A DNA stretch of 64,000 nt from Perognathus longimembris pacificus (Eukaryota; Chordata; Mammalia; Rodentia; Heteromyidae): contig NC_063177.1 of NCBI RefSeq assembly GCF_023159225.1, forward strand, positions 18,500,673 to 18,564,672, read 5' to 3'. This document shows, piece by piece, positions 53,789 through 64,000 of the stretch. Position 1 is the first letter of the stretch; every line of letters begins with the position of its first letter. The notes under the pieces are model-generated. The model was not told the DNA's origin, searched no databases, and saw only the letters and a list, made by a program, of their open reading frames with translations. A program made the translations under genes and the position numbers.

Positions 53789-53988
53789 TTTTTTTTGGCC
53801 AGTCCTGGGCCTTGAACTCAGGGCCTGAGCAATGTCCCTGGCTTCTTCCCGCTCAAGGCTAGCACTCTGCCACTTGAGCCACAGCGCCGCTTCTGGCCGT
53901 TTTCTGTATATGTGGTGCTGGGGAATCGAACCCAGGGCCTCGTGTATCCGAGGCAGGCACTCTTGCCACTAGGCCATATCCCCAGCCC
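53789..53988 (-). mobile_element. IDL-Geo SINE (young type)
   Basis: Complete reverse dimer; target repeat ACAAGAAT (53777-53784, 53989-53996) extended by T's. Confidence 0.94.
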
Positions 53989-54177
53989 ACAAGAATATTT
54001 TTGACAGTTACATTCATAGGAGACTAGGCTGGTCTTGGAGTATACCTCTGTGCTGCCCCCCACCCCATTTCATCATCCGTTTAAGATGGCTTGATATCAA
54101 ATTAGATTTTAGAGCCATAGCAACCTATTTTCTATTTGGAGATTTGTTCTGTGTTTTGCTATATTATAAATCCTCTG

Positions 54178-54356
54178 CAATTTTTTTTTGCCAGTCTGGG
54201 GCTTGAGCTCAGGGCCTGGGCATTGTCCCTGAACTTCTTTTTCTCAAGGCTAGTGCTCTACCACTTGAACCACAGCACCCTTTCCAGCCTTTTCTGTTTA
54301 TGTGGTGCTGAGGAATTGAACCCAGGGCTTTAGGCAAGCACTGTACCACTAAGCCA
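54178..54356 (-). mobile_element. IDL-Geo SINE with small deletion
   Basis: Reverse dimer lacking about 10 bases in the ID half; target repeat TATAAATCCT (54165-54174 and 54357-54366). Confidence 0.88.
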
Positions 54357-54369
54357 TATAAATCCTACT

Positions 54370-55130
54370 TGACAAATTCTAAAAACTCCAGTTAAGATAG
54401 CAGGCTTTACATAAGATGAATTATTTTGACTGATTTGATTTTTTCCCCATAATTTTACTGAACTTGATCTGTTCCACCCCATAGCTGCAACTAAAATACA
54501 TCTTGATTGAAGTCACTCCTTTCATCATTCTCTTGCATCCCTCCCAATTCATCTCCTCCTTCTCACAATACTTCTGCTTTTAAACTGTATTCTTTACTTC
54601 ATCCTCATGACACAGTTCTATAACCTTCTTCACTAATTATATTGACTCACCTGGTTGTAATTCATTCCATTTTGATGAAGAGTCTGCCATGGCATGAATT
54701 TAGTACTTGTGACTCACTAATAGCTAGAGTGGTGCTCATTTCCTTAATGCTTACATATACTGATCCATCCATGTAAACAATTATTATCAACATTTTGCAA
54801 ATGACAAACTGAGTGTGGAAAGGATATATTCTTTGACCACGGTGTGTGATAAGCAAGGACAACGCTGACATCACATCTCAGCAGACAGCTATCAGTGAGC
54901 TCATTACCAAAAGACAGCTTTATTAATGGAATATGTACAAGGTTCTTTATATTATCTTCTACAAGATCTATTATTCAATCTGCTAGTGAAATTCTCTGGA
55001 ATGTACTGTCTTATCTGAGTTTGTCTTGAAGAAACTAGTGCATAGAATTTTTGTAGAAAACATTTCATTAAGTAGATATAGGAGAAATCGTTACATTAGT
55101 TTTGTTTTTTTTCTCTCTTAGAAATAGATA
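54370..55130. other. anonymous intronic DNA
   Basis: Possible decayed MIR near 54760-54840; nothing else. Confidence 0.5.
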
Positions 55131-55132
55131 TA

Positions 55133-55362
55133 AGTGCCAGGTGCCTGTAATCCTAGCTACTCAGGAGGATGAGATCTGAGAATCTTGGTGCAAAGCCAGC
55201 CAGGGCAGGAAAATCCGTGAGACTCTTATCTCCAATTAACCACCAGAAAATCAGAAGTGCACTGTGGCTCAAGTGGTAGAGCACTAGCCTTGAGCTGAAG
55301 AGTTCAGGGACAACACCCAGGCCCAGCGTTCAAGCCCCACGACTACAGAAAGGGGTGGGGGG
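55133..55362 (+). mobile_element. 7SL/B1-Geo chimeric SINE
   Basis: Clear copy: GGTGCCTGTAATCCTAGCTA, AGCCAGCCAGGGCAGGAAAA, TCTCCAATTAACCACCAGAA, Geo half CTCAAGTGGTAGAGCACTAG, AGCGTTCAAGCCCCACGACT, then a GGAA-rich tail to 55389. Confidence 0.9.
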
Positions 55363-55499
55363 GAGGAAGGAAGGGAGGAAGGAAGGAATAGGTATAAGTA
55401 TGTACAGATTATTCTGGATTACTTTATTTTGTGGCCAGAATTTTTATTTTTATTCAGGTTTGCTGGAATTTCCCCTTCAAGAAACAAATGTGATTATAT

Positions 55500-55582
55500 G
55501 AACTCTCTCCCTTCTATCTCTCTCTCTTTTCTTCTTCTCTCCTCTCCCTCCACACTTTCTTTTTTTTTTCTTTCCCTTTCCT
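55500..55582. repeat. pyrimidine-rich (CT/CTTT)n tract
   Basis: About 80 bases nearly all C and T, before a reversed B1; probably its expanded tail. Confidence 0.85.
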
Positions 55583-55710
55583 TCACTCTCATTTGTTTTT
55601 TGAGACAGGATCTAGCTATGTAACTCCACTAACTTGTGATAACTATCACTAACTTGTGATATCCCTGTCTCAGCCTCTGGAGTGGTGGGATGCACTACAA
55701 AGCCTAGCTA
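55583..55710 (-). mobile_element. B1-type SINE
   Basis: TTTTTTGAGACAGGATCTAG, CTCAGCCTCTGGAGTGGTGG; contains a 19-base internal duplication (CACTAACTTGTGATA twice). Confidence 0.7.
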
Positions 55711-55860
55711 GAATGGCTCTTTAAAGGTATTGGATTCTCTTATTTTGCTCACTCAAGGAATATGTCCCATGTTCCCCTATTTTTATTTTCACTACCGAAT
55801 CAAAGGGGATTGAAGTGCTTCTTTCTTATCTGAAGGCTTGGCCTGGAGAACAAAGGTTTG

Positions 55861-56069
55861 TTTGTTTGTTTGTTTTTTGGCTAGTCCTGGGCCTTGGACT
55901 CTGAGCCTGAGCACTGTCCCTGGCTTCTTTTTGCTCAAGGCTAGCACTCTACCACTTGAGCCACAGCGCCACTTCTGGCTTTTTCTATATATGAGGCGCT
56001 GAGGACTTGAACCCAGTGCTTCAGATATACAAGGCAATCACTCTACCACTAGGCCATATTCCCAGACCT
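55861..56069 (-). mobile_element. IDL-Geo SINE (older type)
   Basis: Reverse dimer with (GTTT)n tail; target repeat ACAAAGG (55850-55856, 56072-56078 region). Confidence 0.9.
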
Positions 56070-56129
56070 GACAAAGGGATTTATTGTAGAGAGAACTGAC
56101 TGGAAAAAAAAAAAAAAAAGAACTAGCAC

Positions 56130-56430
56130 TTAATTTTTTTTCAAGGGAATTGATGTGGGATCTTGGTTACTATTTGAAGCAGAAGTATAGTCATGTAGAG
56201 AGGTAAAATAGTAAGGGGGCACAGAAATGGAGAAACCAAAGGGTACACAAATGTAGTAGAGGTATTCAATAGAATGAACTATAATACAACTTGTGGGTGG
56301 TGACTGGATAGAAAAGCTAGGAGAGATCGCGGGAAGGGGTGACATTGTCCCAAAAGAAATGCACTCTTTACCTGACTTATGTAACTGTAACCCCCTTTCT
56401 ACAACACCTTTATAATATTAATAAAAAATT
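56130..56430 (+). repeat. unassigned poly(A)-ended repeat, copy 5 (longest)
   Basis: GTGGGTGGTGACTGG, GGGGTGACATTGTCCCAAAA, ACCTGACTTATGTAACTGTA, then ATTAATAAAAAAT. Upstream part GGGGGCACAGAAATGGAG to AACTATAATACAACTTG matches copy 3, so the shared region is about 250-290 bp. Confidence 0.7.
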
Positions 56431-56439
56431 TAAATAGAG

Positions 56440-58220
56440 ATATAATAGAAGATAAAGGATAAAATTAATTGCTGAAGAACCTCCTCTTTGATTTTGTGAC
56501 ACAGAAATATGAATTTTGATTGGAGATATTCATTCATTTACCAAGCAATGAATGACTCACATGTGCACATGCCAGACAAAGGGCTATGGAAGATGGGCAT
56601 AAAATATATAATCTTTGCTTACAAAATGTGTAATCTCTATTTTGACAATGAATATTCTTGGAAAGCTATGAAAAGGGAAAGGGGAAATCATCACATGAAA
56701 TATAAGAAGAAAAGAGAAAGAAATCTGAGTAAGTGGGGGAAAAATTGACTGGAGGTCAAGTTGGTTGGAGGGCTTGCTGCCTTAGATTTCCTGGAGCTTT
56801 CCTGGAAGAAAAGGGAGGAGTCTGTAGTGGCTCCTGCCTAGAAATTTTCTTCTCCATCTTTATTTTTTCCACAGCTCCTAGCATAGTGATTTTTGCAAAA
56901 TGCACAGTTAATGCCATGGCTAACAATCTAAAAGTGATGCCTCAGGCACACTACTCCTGTGCTGGATTTGTATTTGTTCCCTCTTGAAGCCAGAGTCATT
57001 TTTTTAGACATCTAGAATGTGAGAATGCAGAATGTGGCAGTGAAGCAAGAGTAGGAAGAATCCAGGCACTTGACCTAATTTACAAAATTGACCAAATAAG
57101 AGTTGAGTTATCTTTATCCTTAATCGGAGGCAAAACCAGCTCAGGCATACTACTTGAGAGAGCAAGGAAAATAAGAGCTGACAGGACTTGTCAGGATTTC
57201 ATTAATAAGATTATACAGATTTTTTTAGATTATATCTTGGGGGGAAAGCTGTAATTTTTGTAGGCAATGGAATAAGCAACACAACACAACAGACATTGTG
57301 CTAAAATTTTCATATAATTTAGTGTTGGATCTAATTTTTATAATCAAATATATTGCATATATAGTTTAATGTTGAGGCACATGCTTCCGCAGTCTTTTAA
57401 AGGTGTGTAAAGCACTTGCCTAAGATAAGTGGCCCCACTGGTGATGGTAAGAGCTGATTGCCTGATACTCCCAGTTTGAGCTCTTATGTTGGATTGCCTT
57501 TGCTCTTAAATGAATATTTGTAAGTTTCATGCTAAAATGTCAGGGACAAATAGTAATTTCTCATCTCTGACTCTGCATAAAAAGAATTTGTAAAGTTTAT
57601 AAAAATGTAGAGAGTTAAGTCTCACCTTAAAAGGTTTCTCATTCATTAGATGTTAGATAACGCTCAACATCTTTATTCTTTACAAATGTCTATAAGGTGG
57701 TTTTGCAGCTAGAGTTGAAAGTTATGATTATTAGAAGTTCATTAAGGATATTATAGACTTAGGAACATTTGGGATACTAAATTTACACTATTGAAAAGAA
57801 TGTTGGTAGAGGTGGCTTAATCAAGTTCTGTTTTTGGGACGTATGATGGCATGTCACTGGAAAATTAGATATATCCATAGGATATTTTATAGTTGTATTA
57901 ATTCTCCATTTGTCTGTTTACTCAAGCACAATTGTTCTCAACTCTGTTTTCTCAGACATGTGTGTACTTTCTTCTTTCTTTGGATAAGTCTTGATGGAAC
58001 TTCTATTATTATTAGACAAAAACTGCTAACCTTGGAGAAAATAAGTGAATGGCCATGAGATGACAGTGATAAATTTAACAAATATTTAATTTCATGCATC
58101 CTGTCTTCTGTGTCACTCCCATATTTTCTTCACAGTCATTTTTCCTCTCAAATTATAATTAGGAAATTGAGTTTTACATAGACCATGATTTGCTGAGAAC
58201 TATATTTACTGAAATAATTG
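56440..58220. other. anonymous intronic DNA
   Basis: 1.8 kb without SINEs. Two overlapping short ORFs (56509-56748, 56733-56987) have no recognisable domain. Confidence 0.6.
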
Positions 58221-58224
58221 CTAA

Positions 58225-58680
58225 TGTTTTTAGAGCACTAACCATATCATGGACTGAACTAAATGTTTTTATATGTATTATCTAGCATTGCATTTCTAAT
58301 GTGAGTAATGTTATTTATCAATGTTTCAGAAATGAGAAAAGTAGAATCATTTATTACACAGTTACTGAGACTACTTTGTGGCAGACAACTTGCTGCCAGG
58401 CAATGAGTATCCCATGATGAATCAAAGCAAAAGCTATGGAATTTATAGTTCATAGGGAGAGACACATAATAAAACGCAAACAAGTATTTACTCACAAGTG
58501 TGATATTACAAAAAATACAAATGAAGAACAATTTAAAAAATAACACAACAGTATAGCCTTTAGATAAAATATATTTCAGCAAATATGGCAATATTTTCAT
58601 TCAGAATAGTTCAGAGATTTGCTTAGGATCACACATCTAGTAAGTAGTGAAGGTCAAGTATGATTCTCAAGGCTGTGTTC
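58225..58680 (+). mobile_element. MIR-like pieces
   Basis: The segment 58230-58345 (TAGAGCACTAACCATATC, TTTCAGAAATGAGAAAAGTA) and a second piece near 58610-58670 (GATTTGCTTAGGATCACACA) look like the two halves of an MIR separated by about 260 unassigned bases. Confidence 0.4.
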
Positions 58681-58750
58681 ACAATGCTATACTGCCCATT
58701 ACACATGTGCTTGGAATCTCAAGGCTATGATCACCATGCTATACTGCCCA
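58660..58750. repeat. ~49-bp tandem duplication
   Basis: ATGCTATACTGCCCAT ends both units; each begins TCTCAAGGCT with a few differences. Confidence 0.85.
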
Positions 58751-58754
58751 TGGG

Positions 58755-59590
58755 ACATTCCACCCCAGACTGTGAGTCTCTTTTGATACTGTGATACTGT
58801 ACCAGATTTCAGAAAGGGCATCATAAAACTTGTAAACAATAAGTTACAATTATATTTCTTGAAATTAAAAAAAAAGTTCTCCTAAAATGCTGCTTTAAAG
58901 AAAACACAAGGAGTCAGGTGGGAAAAGGTAAAAGCAAAAGGGCTACAAGCAGTATATGAATTTCAGACGCTAGAGATAGTACTAAAGAACTAAATATCTT
59001 CTGTAACTGCACTAGGTATATTTACATGAGGAAACCTTGCAGACATGGGCTGGGACTGGAGTTCCAATATAAATTAACATCTCCTTTATTGGACTTACTT
59101 AAGCTTAGCTTGCAGGGTCTGAAACAGGAACCAAACAGAAGACTGCTCAATAGAAGCTGATCACTTGTTATATGAAGGCTAGAACCTTTAGGTACTTGGA
59201 AGAAACATTTAAGTATTTGGAACAAAGAGGAAAAGTTCTGTCCTTGAAACGCTATGATCTTCTGATACCAATGCAATGCTTATTTGGCCAAGTTTTATTT
59301 TTTTTCTTTCAGGTTTTCCAATAGGGTATCTCTGAATATTCCTTTACTCCAAAAGAATTCATCAGTTTTGTTCTTTTTTTTTCCCTTCAAGTGAACAACA
59401 GCAGTCTTTAAGCTTGTAGATTCTGATAAGCTTCTGGTACAGGTTTTTTGACTGGATTTATAAGCCTAATTGTTTAGATTTAAATAGTAGAGTAAAATGC
59501 TGTTTGGAAAGGATTCATTTATCATATTCAAATATACATCTTGATTGTGTTGGTAAATTAGTTTAATCCTGCAAATCTTCACAGCCTAGT
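58755..59590. other. anonymous intronic DNA
   Basis: No gene or named repeat seen. Confidence 0.6.
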
Positions 59591-59609
59591 CAAATTATAA
59601 TCATATTCA

Positions 59610-59820
59610 GGGGCTGGGGATATAGCCTAGTGGCAAGAGTGCCTGCCTCGGATACATGAGGCCCTAGGTTCGATTCCCCAGCACCACATATACAGAAAAA
59701 ACGGCCAGAAGCGGCGCTGTGGCTCACGTGGCAGAGTGCTAGCCTTGAGCAGGAAGAAGCCAGGGACAGTGTTCAGGCCCTGAGTCCAAGGCCCAGGACT
59801 GGCCAAAAAAAAAAAAAAAA
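59610..59820 (+). mobile_element. IDL-Geo SINE (young type)
   Basis: Full dimer, A tail. Perfect 18-bp target repeat AAATTATAATCATATTCA (59592-59609, 59821-59838), the longest in the window. Confidence 0.96.
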
Positions 59821-59902
59821 AAATTATAATCATATTCAAGCACTTTCACCCAGAAGCCAATTCTTAAATTATTTCCTTTGAAGAAATTATTTAAAAAGAA
59901 AA

Positions 59903-60135
59903 AGTAGCTGACACCAGTGATTGATGCCTGTAATCCTAGCTACTCAAGAGGCTGAGCTTTAAGGATTACAATTTGAAGCCAAACTAGGCAGGAAAGCCCA
60001 TGAGGCTCTTATCTTTAATTAATCACAGAAAAAAACAGAAATGGTGCTGTGGCTCAAGTGGTAGAGCCTTGAGCAAAAAGGATTTTAGGGACAGTGCCCA
60101 CGCCCAGAGTTGAACCCCAACATCAGAAAAAAAAA
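59903..60135 (+). mobile_element. 7SL/B1-Geo chimeric SINE
   Basis: GATGCCTGTAATCCTAGCTA, AAACTAGGCAGGAAAGCCCA, Geo half with a short loss after GGTAGAGCC, A tail. Confidence 0.87.
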
Positions 60136-60316
60136 AGATAAGTTGGGAAAATATTTTAACATATGTATCAAAATATAATTTCTGTAATACATAATGTGTT
60201 CTATAATATTTTCTGAAGATCAGAAAGAAAATATACAAAAGAAATTAGCCAACTCTCAGAAGAGTGATACACAAATGATACTTCAACATATAAAAAGGGT
60301 ATTCGGTATTATTTTT

Positions 60317-60529
60317 TTGTTTGTTTGTTTTGGTTTTGGCCAGTCATGGGCCTTGGACTCAGGGCCTGAGCACTGTCCCTGGCTTCTCTTTGCTCAAGGC
60401 TAGCACTCTGCCACTTGAGCCACAGCGCCACTTCTGGCCGTTTTCTGCATATGTGGTGCTGGAGAATTGAACCCAGGGCTTCATGTATACGAGGTGAACA
60501 CTCTTGCCACTAGGCCATATCCCCAGCCC
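60317..60529 (-). mobile_element. IDL-Geo SINE
   Basis: Complete reverse dimer; perfect target repeat CGGTATTATTTTT (60304-60316, 60530-60542). Lies 130 bases before the RPL19 pseudogene. Confidence 0.95.
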
Positions 60530-60641
60530 CGGTATTATTTTTGACCTCTCAGATTTTGTAGGTAAAGGGCATAAGGAAATCGTCTTGCTATATATTATTG
60601 GTTGAATAGTCTCTATGAAGAAGAGTTTGGTGATATCTATG

Positions 60642-60660
60642 AAAATTCTGAATGCCATAC
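60642..60660. repeat. target-site duplication, 5' copy, of RPL19 retrocopy
   Basis: Matches 61584-61602 at 18 of 19 positions and fixes the 5' boundary of the insertion at 60661. Confidence 0.85.
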
Positions 60661-61583
<923 letters not shown>

Positions 61584-61602
61584 AAAATTCTGAATGCCAT
61601 GC
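61584..61602. repeat. target-site duplication, 3' copy, of RPL19 retrocopy
   Basis: Follows the A-tail directly; pairs with 60642-60660. The first A's cannot be separated from the tail. Confidence 0.85.
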
Positions 61603-61788
61603 ACTGCTCCAGAAATTTCATTGGTAGACATTTTCCTCCAGAGATATTCCTATATATGTGAGGATATTCATTGCAACATCATTTGTAATGGCAAATTTTT
61701 TTTAATTCAAGGTGTGCATCATGGTGTTTTTATTTGAACTCAAAGTTGTTCTATATTATGTCTATAGACATACTGTTAAAAGAAAATA

Positions 61789-61880
61789 TGGGCTGGGGGA
61801 GTAGCTCAAGTAATAGAGCACCTGGTTACCAAATATAAGGCCTGAGTTCAAACTCTAGTACCACAAAAAAGAAAAAGTAT
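61789..61880 (+). mobile_element. dID/ID-type SINE monomer
   Basis: GGGCTGGGGGAGTAGCTCAA, GAGCACCTGGTTACCAAATA, GAGTTCAAACTCTAGTACCA and an A/G tail. Confidence 0.65.
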
Positions 61881-61884
61881 ATAC

Positions 61885-62450
61885 CAAATTTCAAAGCAGT
61901 GTTTATATTATTTGTATAAAAAATAGAAAAGGAATATTATTTAGAAGCATCATATTTTACTTTTAAAATTTTTGTTTTGTTCATATACTGAATATTTTAA
62001 AGAGTAAAATAAAAAGGAGTAGAAACTTTCATAGCCACTATCTATTTATTACGTCCACAAATATTATTTTTAAAGAAAACATTCTAATCATTAAATAACT
62101 CACCACTTGGAAATATAGATCTATAAGATGATTGTAGTAAATACAATAATGGAATAGACATGTATACTACGTACAACTGTAGCACAAGAATGACCTATTT
62201 CTTCCTAGATATTTCATCTTTAAAAATAAATGAAACATGTATATACTGATTACAACTATTATAAAAGCTATATATAAATAAAGGAATCAAAACACAGATG
62301 GGATCTTAAATATAAATAGTTTCATTCAGGTTGTAAGAATATGAAGGACTTTTGGAATGTCAGAGTCATTTATATTTTAGAGTCAGTATTTTAAGTTCAT
62401 TTTAGGTTTTTGGGGGGTAGGGGTGGTAATAAAGTTTGAACCATGACAGT
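61885..62450. other. anonymous AT-rich intronic DNA
   Basis: No gene or named repeat seen. Confidence 0.6.
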
Positions 62451-62455
62451 TCTCA

Positions 62456-62665
62456 TTTTTGTATGTATGCTGGTCCTGGGGCTTAAACTCAGGGCCTGGC
62501 CACTGCCCCTGAGCTGTTATGCTCAAGGCTAACACTCTACCACAGCTCTACTTCCTGCTTTTGGGTATCATGGACTTTTCTGCCCAGGCTAGCTTCAAAC
62601 AGTGATCCTCAGATCTCAACCTACTGAGTAGTTAGGATTACAAGTGTGAGTGACCAGCACCCAGA
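62456..62665 (-). mobile_element. 7SL/B1-Geo chimeric SINE, linker deleted
   Basis: GGTCCTGGGGCTTAAACTCA, AAGGCTAACACTCTACCACA, then directly ATCATGGACTTTTCTGCCCA and the B1 half. Confidence 0.82.
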
Positions 62666-63021
62666 TCACTTTCGATTTTTAATAGAAAAATAATCTAGGA
62701 CAGTATGGGGTCTTAGCTCTACATTAGAATCTCTTACTTGGTGTTCTAAAGATAAGAGGTTAGGTTGCCCTAAGTTAAAACAGATGAGTAAAAGGCTCTT
62801 GTTACATGCACTCCTCTCAACCTTCTCCCCTACCAAGTCAATCTGAATTTCCTCAGCTACAATGAAACAGCTTATATTTGCAAAAGTATACAGTGACCTT
62901 CAGAGGAGGTATCTACCTAAATTTTATATGTAACTGTTTTTATCCTTTCAAAGTGTTTCTTTAATGTTAGCAGACTCTTACCTATATACCATTTTTAGAT
63001 GCCTCAAAAGATAAGCTGCCA

Positions 63022-63232
63022 TCAGGTGCCAGGATGGTTAATGCCTATAATACTAGCTACTTAGAGGCTGAGGTCTGAGAATCATGATTCAAAGCCAGCC
63101 TGGATAGGAAAATCTGTGAAACTTTTATCTCCAATTAATAACCAAAAAAAAAAAAAAAAGCTGGAAGTGGAGCTGTGGCTAGAGCCTTGAGTAAAAACAC
63201 TCAGGATCAGACCTTGAGTTCAAGCCCCAGGA
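63022..63232 (+). mobile_element. 7SL/B1-Geo chimeric SINE with CA-rich tail
   Basis: B1 half TAATGCCTATAATACTAGCT, AGCCAGCCTGGATAGGAAAA; linker expanded to an A-run; Geo half shortened (GTGGCTAGAGCCTTGAG) but ending GTTCAAGCCCCAGGACTGGC. Confidence 0.85.
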
Positions 63233-63297
63233 CTGGCGCGTGTGCGCGTGCCCACACATACACATACACATACACACACGCACATATACACATAGTA
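63233..63297. repeat. (CA)n-rich tail of the preceding SINE
   Basis: Mixed GCGTG / ACACAT repeats running from the Geo end. Confidence 0.85.
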
Positions 63298-63379
63298 CTG
63301 TAGATTAAAATAAGAATTTTGCACATGCTAGCACTCTACCACTTATCTATAACCCAGCTATTTTATTTTATTTTACTGT

Positions 63380-63600
63380 GTTTTTTTTCTTTTTTGTACC
63401 AGCCCTGGGGCTTGAACTCAAGACCTGGATTCTGTCCTGGAGCTTTCTTGCTCATGGTTAGTGCTCTACCACTTGTTGGTGATTAATTGGAGATAAAAGT
63501 CTTACCAACTTTCCTGCCTGGGCTAGCTTCAAACTGCAATTCTCAGATCTCAGCGTCCTAATTAGCTAGAATTACAGGTGTGAGCCGTGAGCACCTTGCT
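63380..63600 (-). mobile_element. 7SL/B1-Geo chimeric SINE
   Basis: CAGCCCTGGGGCTTGAACTC, TGATTAATTGGAGATAAAAG, CCTGCCTGGGCTAGCTTCAA; short loss in the Geo A-box region. Confidence 0.84.
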
Positions 63601-63611
63601 GGATTTTTCTT

Positions 63612-63745
63612 GGCGGGGGGCGGGGGTTGTTTTTTACTTTTAGACAGGGTTTTACTAGCTCTGTCTAGCCTGAAATTTGTGATCTTCCTGCTTCTGCTTT
63701 TCAAACAGCTGGGATTACAGTTGTGTACTGCCACTCCCAGTTTAG
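63612..63745 (-). mobile_element. B1-type SINE
   Basis: TTTTAGACAGGGTTTTACTA, AACAGCTGGGATTACAGTTG, CTGCCACTCCCAG; preceded by a G-rich run (63616-63628). Confidence 0.7.
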
Positions 63746-63913
63746 CCAGGATTATATTAAGCACTTCTGGCATTCAAAATTTATGGGCCTTCCTGTTATG
63801 AGCTATATAACAAGTAATCTGTAACCTCTGCAGCAAGCATAATACCAAAAGCAGAACAGAACTGGCCTGGGCACTTTCTTCACTGGCCATATTTATACAC
63901 CAACTTCTCATGT

Positions 63914-64000
63914 CTTTTTTTCTTTTTGGCCAGTCCTGGGCCTTGGACTCAGGGCCTGAGCACTGTCCCTGGCTTCTTCCCGCTCAAGGCTAGCACTCTG
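63914..64000 (-). mobile_element. IDL-Geo SINE (young type), cut by window end
   Basis: Reversed tail and Geo half with the young-type CTTCTTCCCGCTCAAGG; the ID half lies beyond the window. Confidence 0.93.

Noticed and set aside
56509..56987. two overlapping ORFs as a possible gene or pseudogene
   Set aside because: No recognisable protein similarity, no codon pattern, no promoter or splice context.

Overview
The window is nuclear DNA from a rodent, most likely of the superfamily Geomyoidea (kangaroo rats, pocket mice, pocket gophers). About 33 copies of a roughly 190-200 bp dimeric SINE are scattered over both strands. Its left half is an ID-like tRNA-Ala-type monomer and its right half matches what I remember as the 'Geo' monomer, so I call it IDL-Geo, a family described as restricted to Geomyoidea. 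The species assignment rests on that recollection plus the SINE structure seen here; no alignment was run.

Layout. Positions 1-8800 are gene-poor upstream DNA holding four IDL-Geo copies, a B1/dID-type SINE, an LTR-like fragment, an MIR and one (GT)n tract. A CpG island covers about 8840-9760. Inside it lies the only real coding sequence I can support: the first coding exon of SSH2 (Slingshot protein phosphatase 2, a cofilin phosphatase) on the plus strand, 9567-9629, ending at a GTGAGT donor. The rest of the window, 9630-64000, reads as the start of a very long SSH2 intron 1. I found no candidate for exon 2.

The intron holds three processed pseudogenes: HNRNPC (3' part, plus), RPL27A (minus) and RPL19 (plus, with target-site duplications and an unusual 5' extension). 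It also holds a solo ERV1-type LTR with a 4-bp target duplication, two MaLR-like LTR fragments, old L2/MIR/hAT-like pieces, two copies of an old unassigned mammalian repeat, and a dense SINE population. Four SINE kinds are visible: IDL-Geo; a chimera of a 7SL/B1-type left half with the same Geo right half (about 19 copies); older B1 and B1-dID-like elements; and a Geo monomer inserted alone. A further poly(A)-ended repeat occurs five times and I could not assign it.

No operon-like gene system, CRISPR array or functional RNA gene is visible. The points of most interest are the SSH2 leader (a 10-codon upstream ORF whose stop directly abuts the SSH2 start codon), the modular SINE system built around the Geo monomer, repeated use of the same target site by successive SINEs, and the 5'-extended RPL19 retrocopy.
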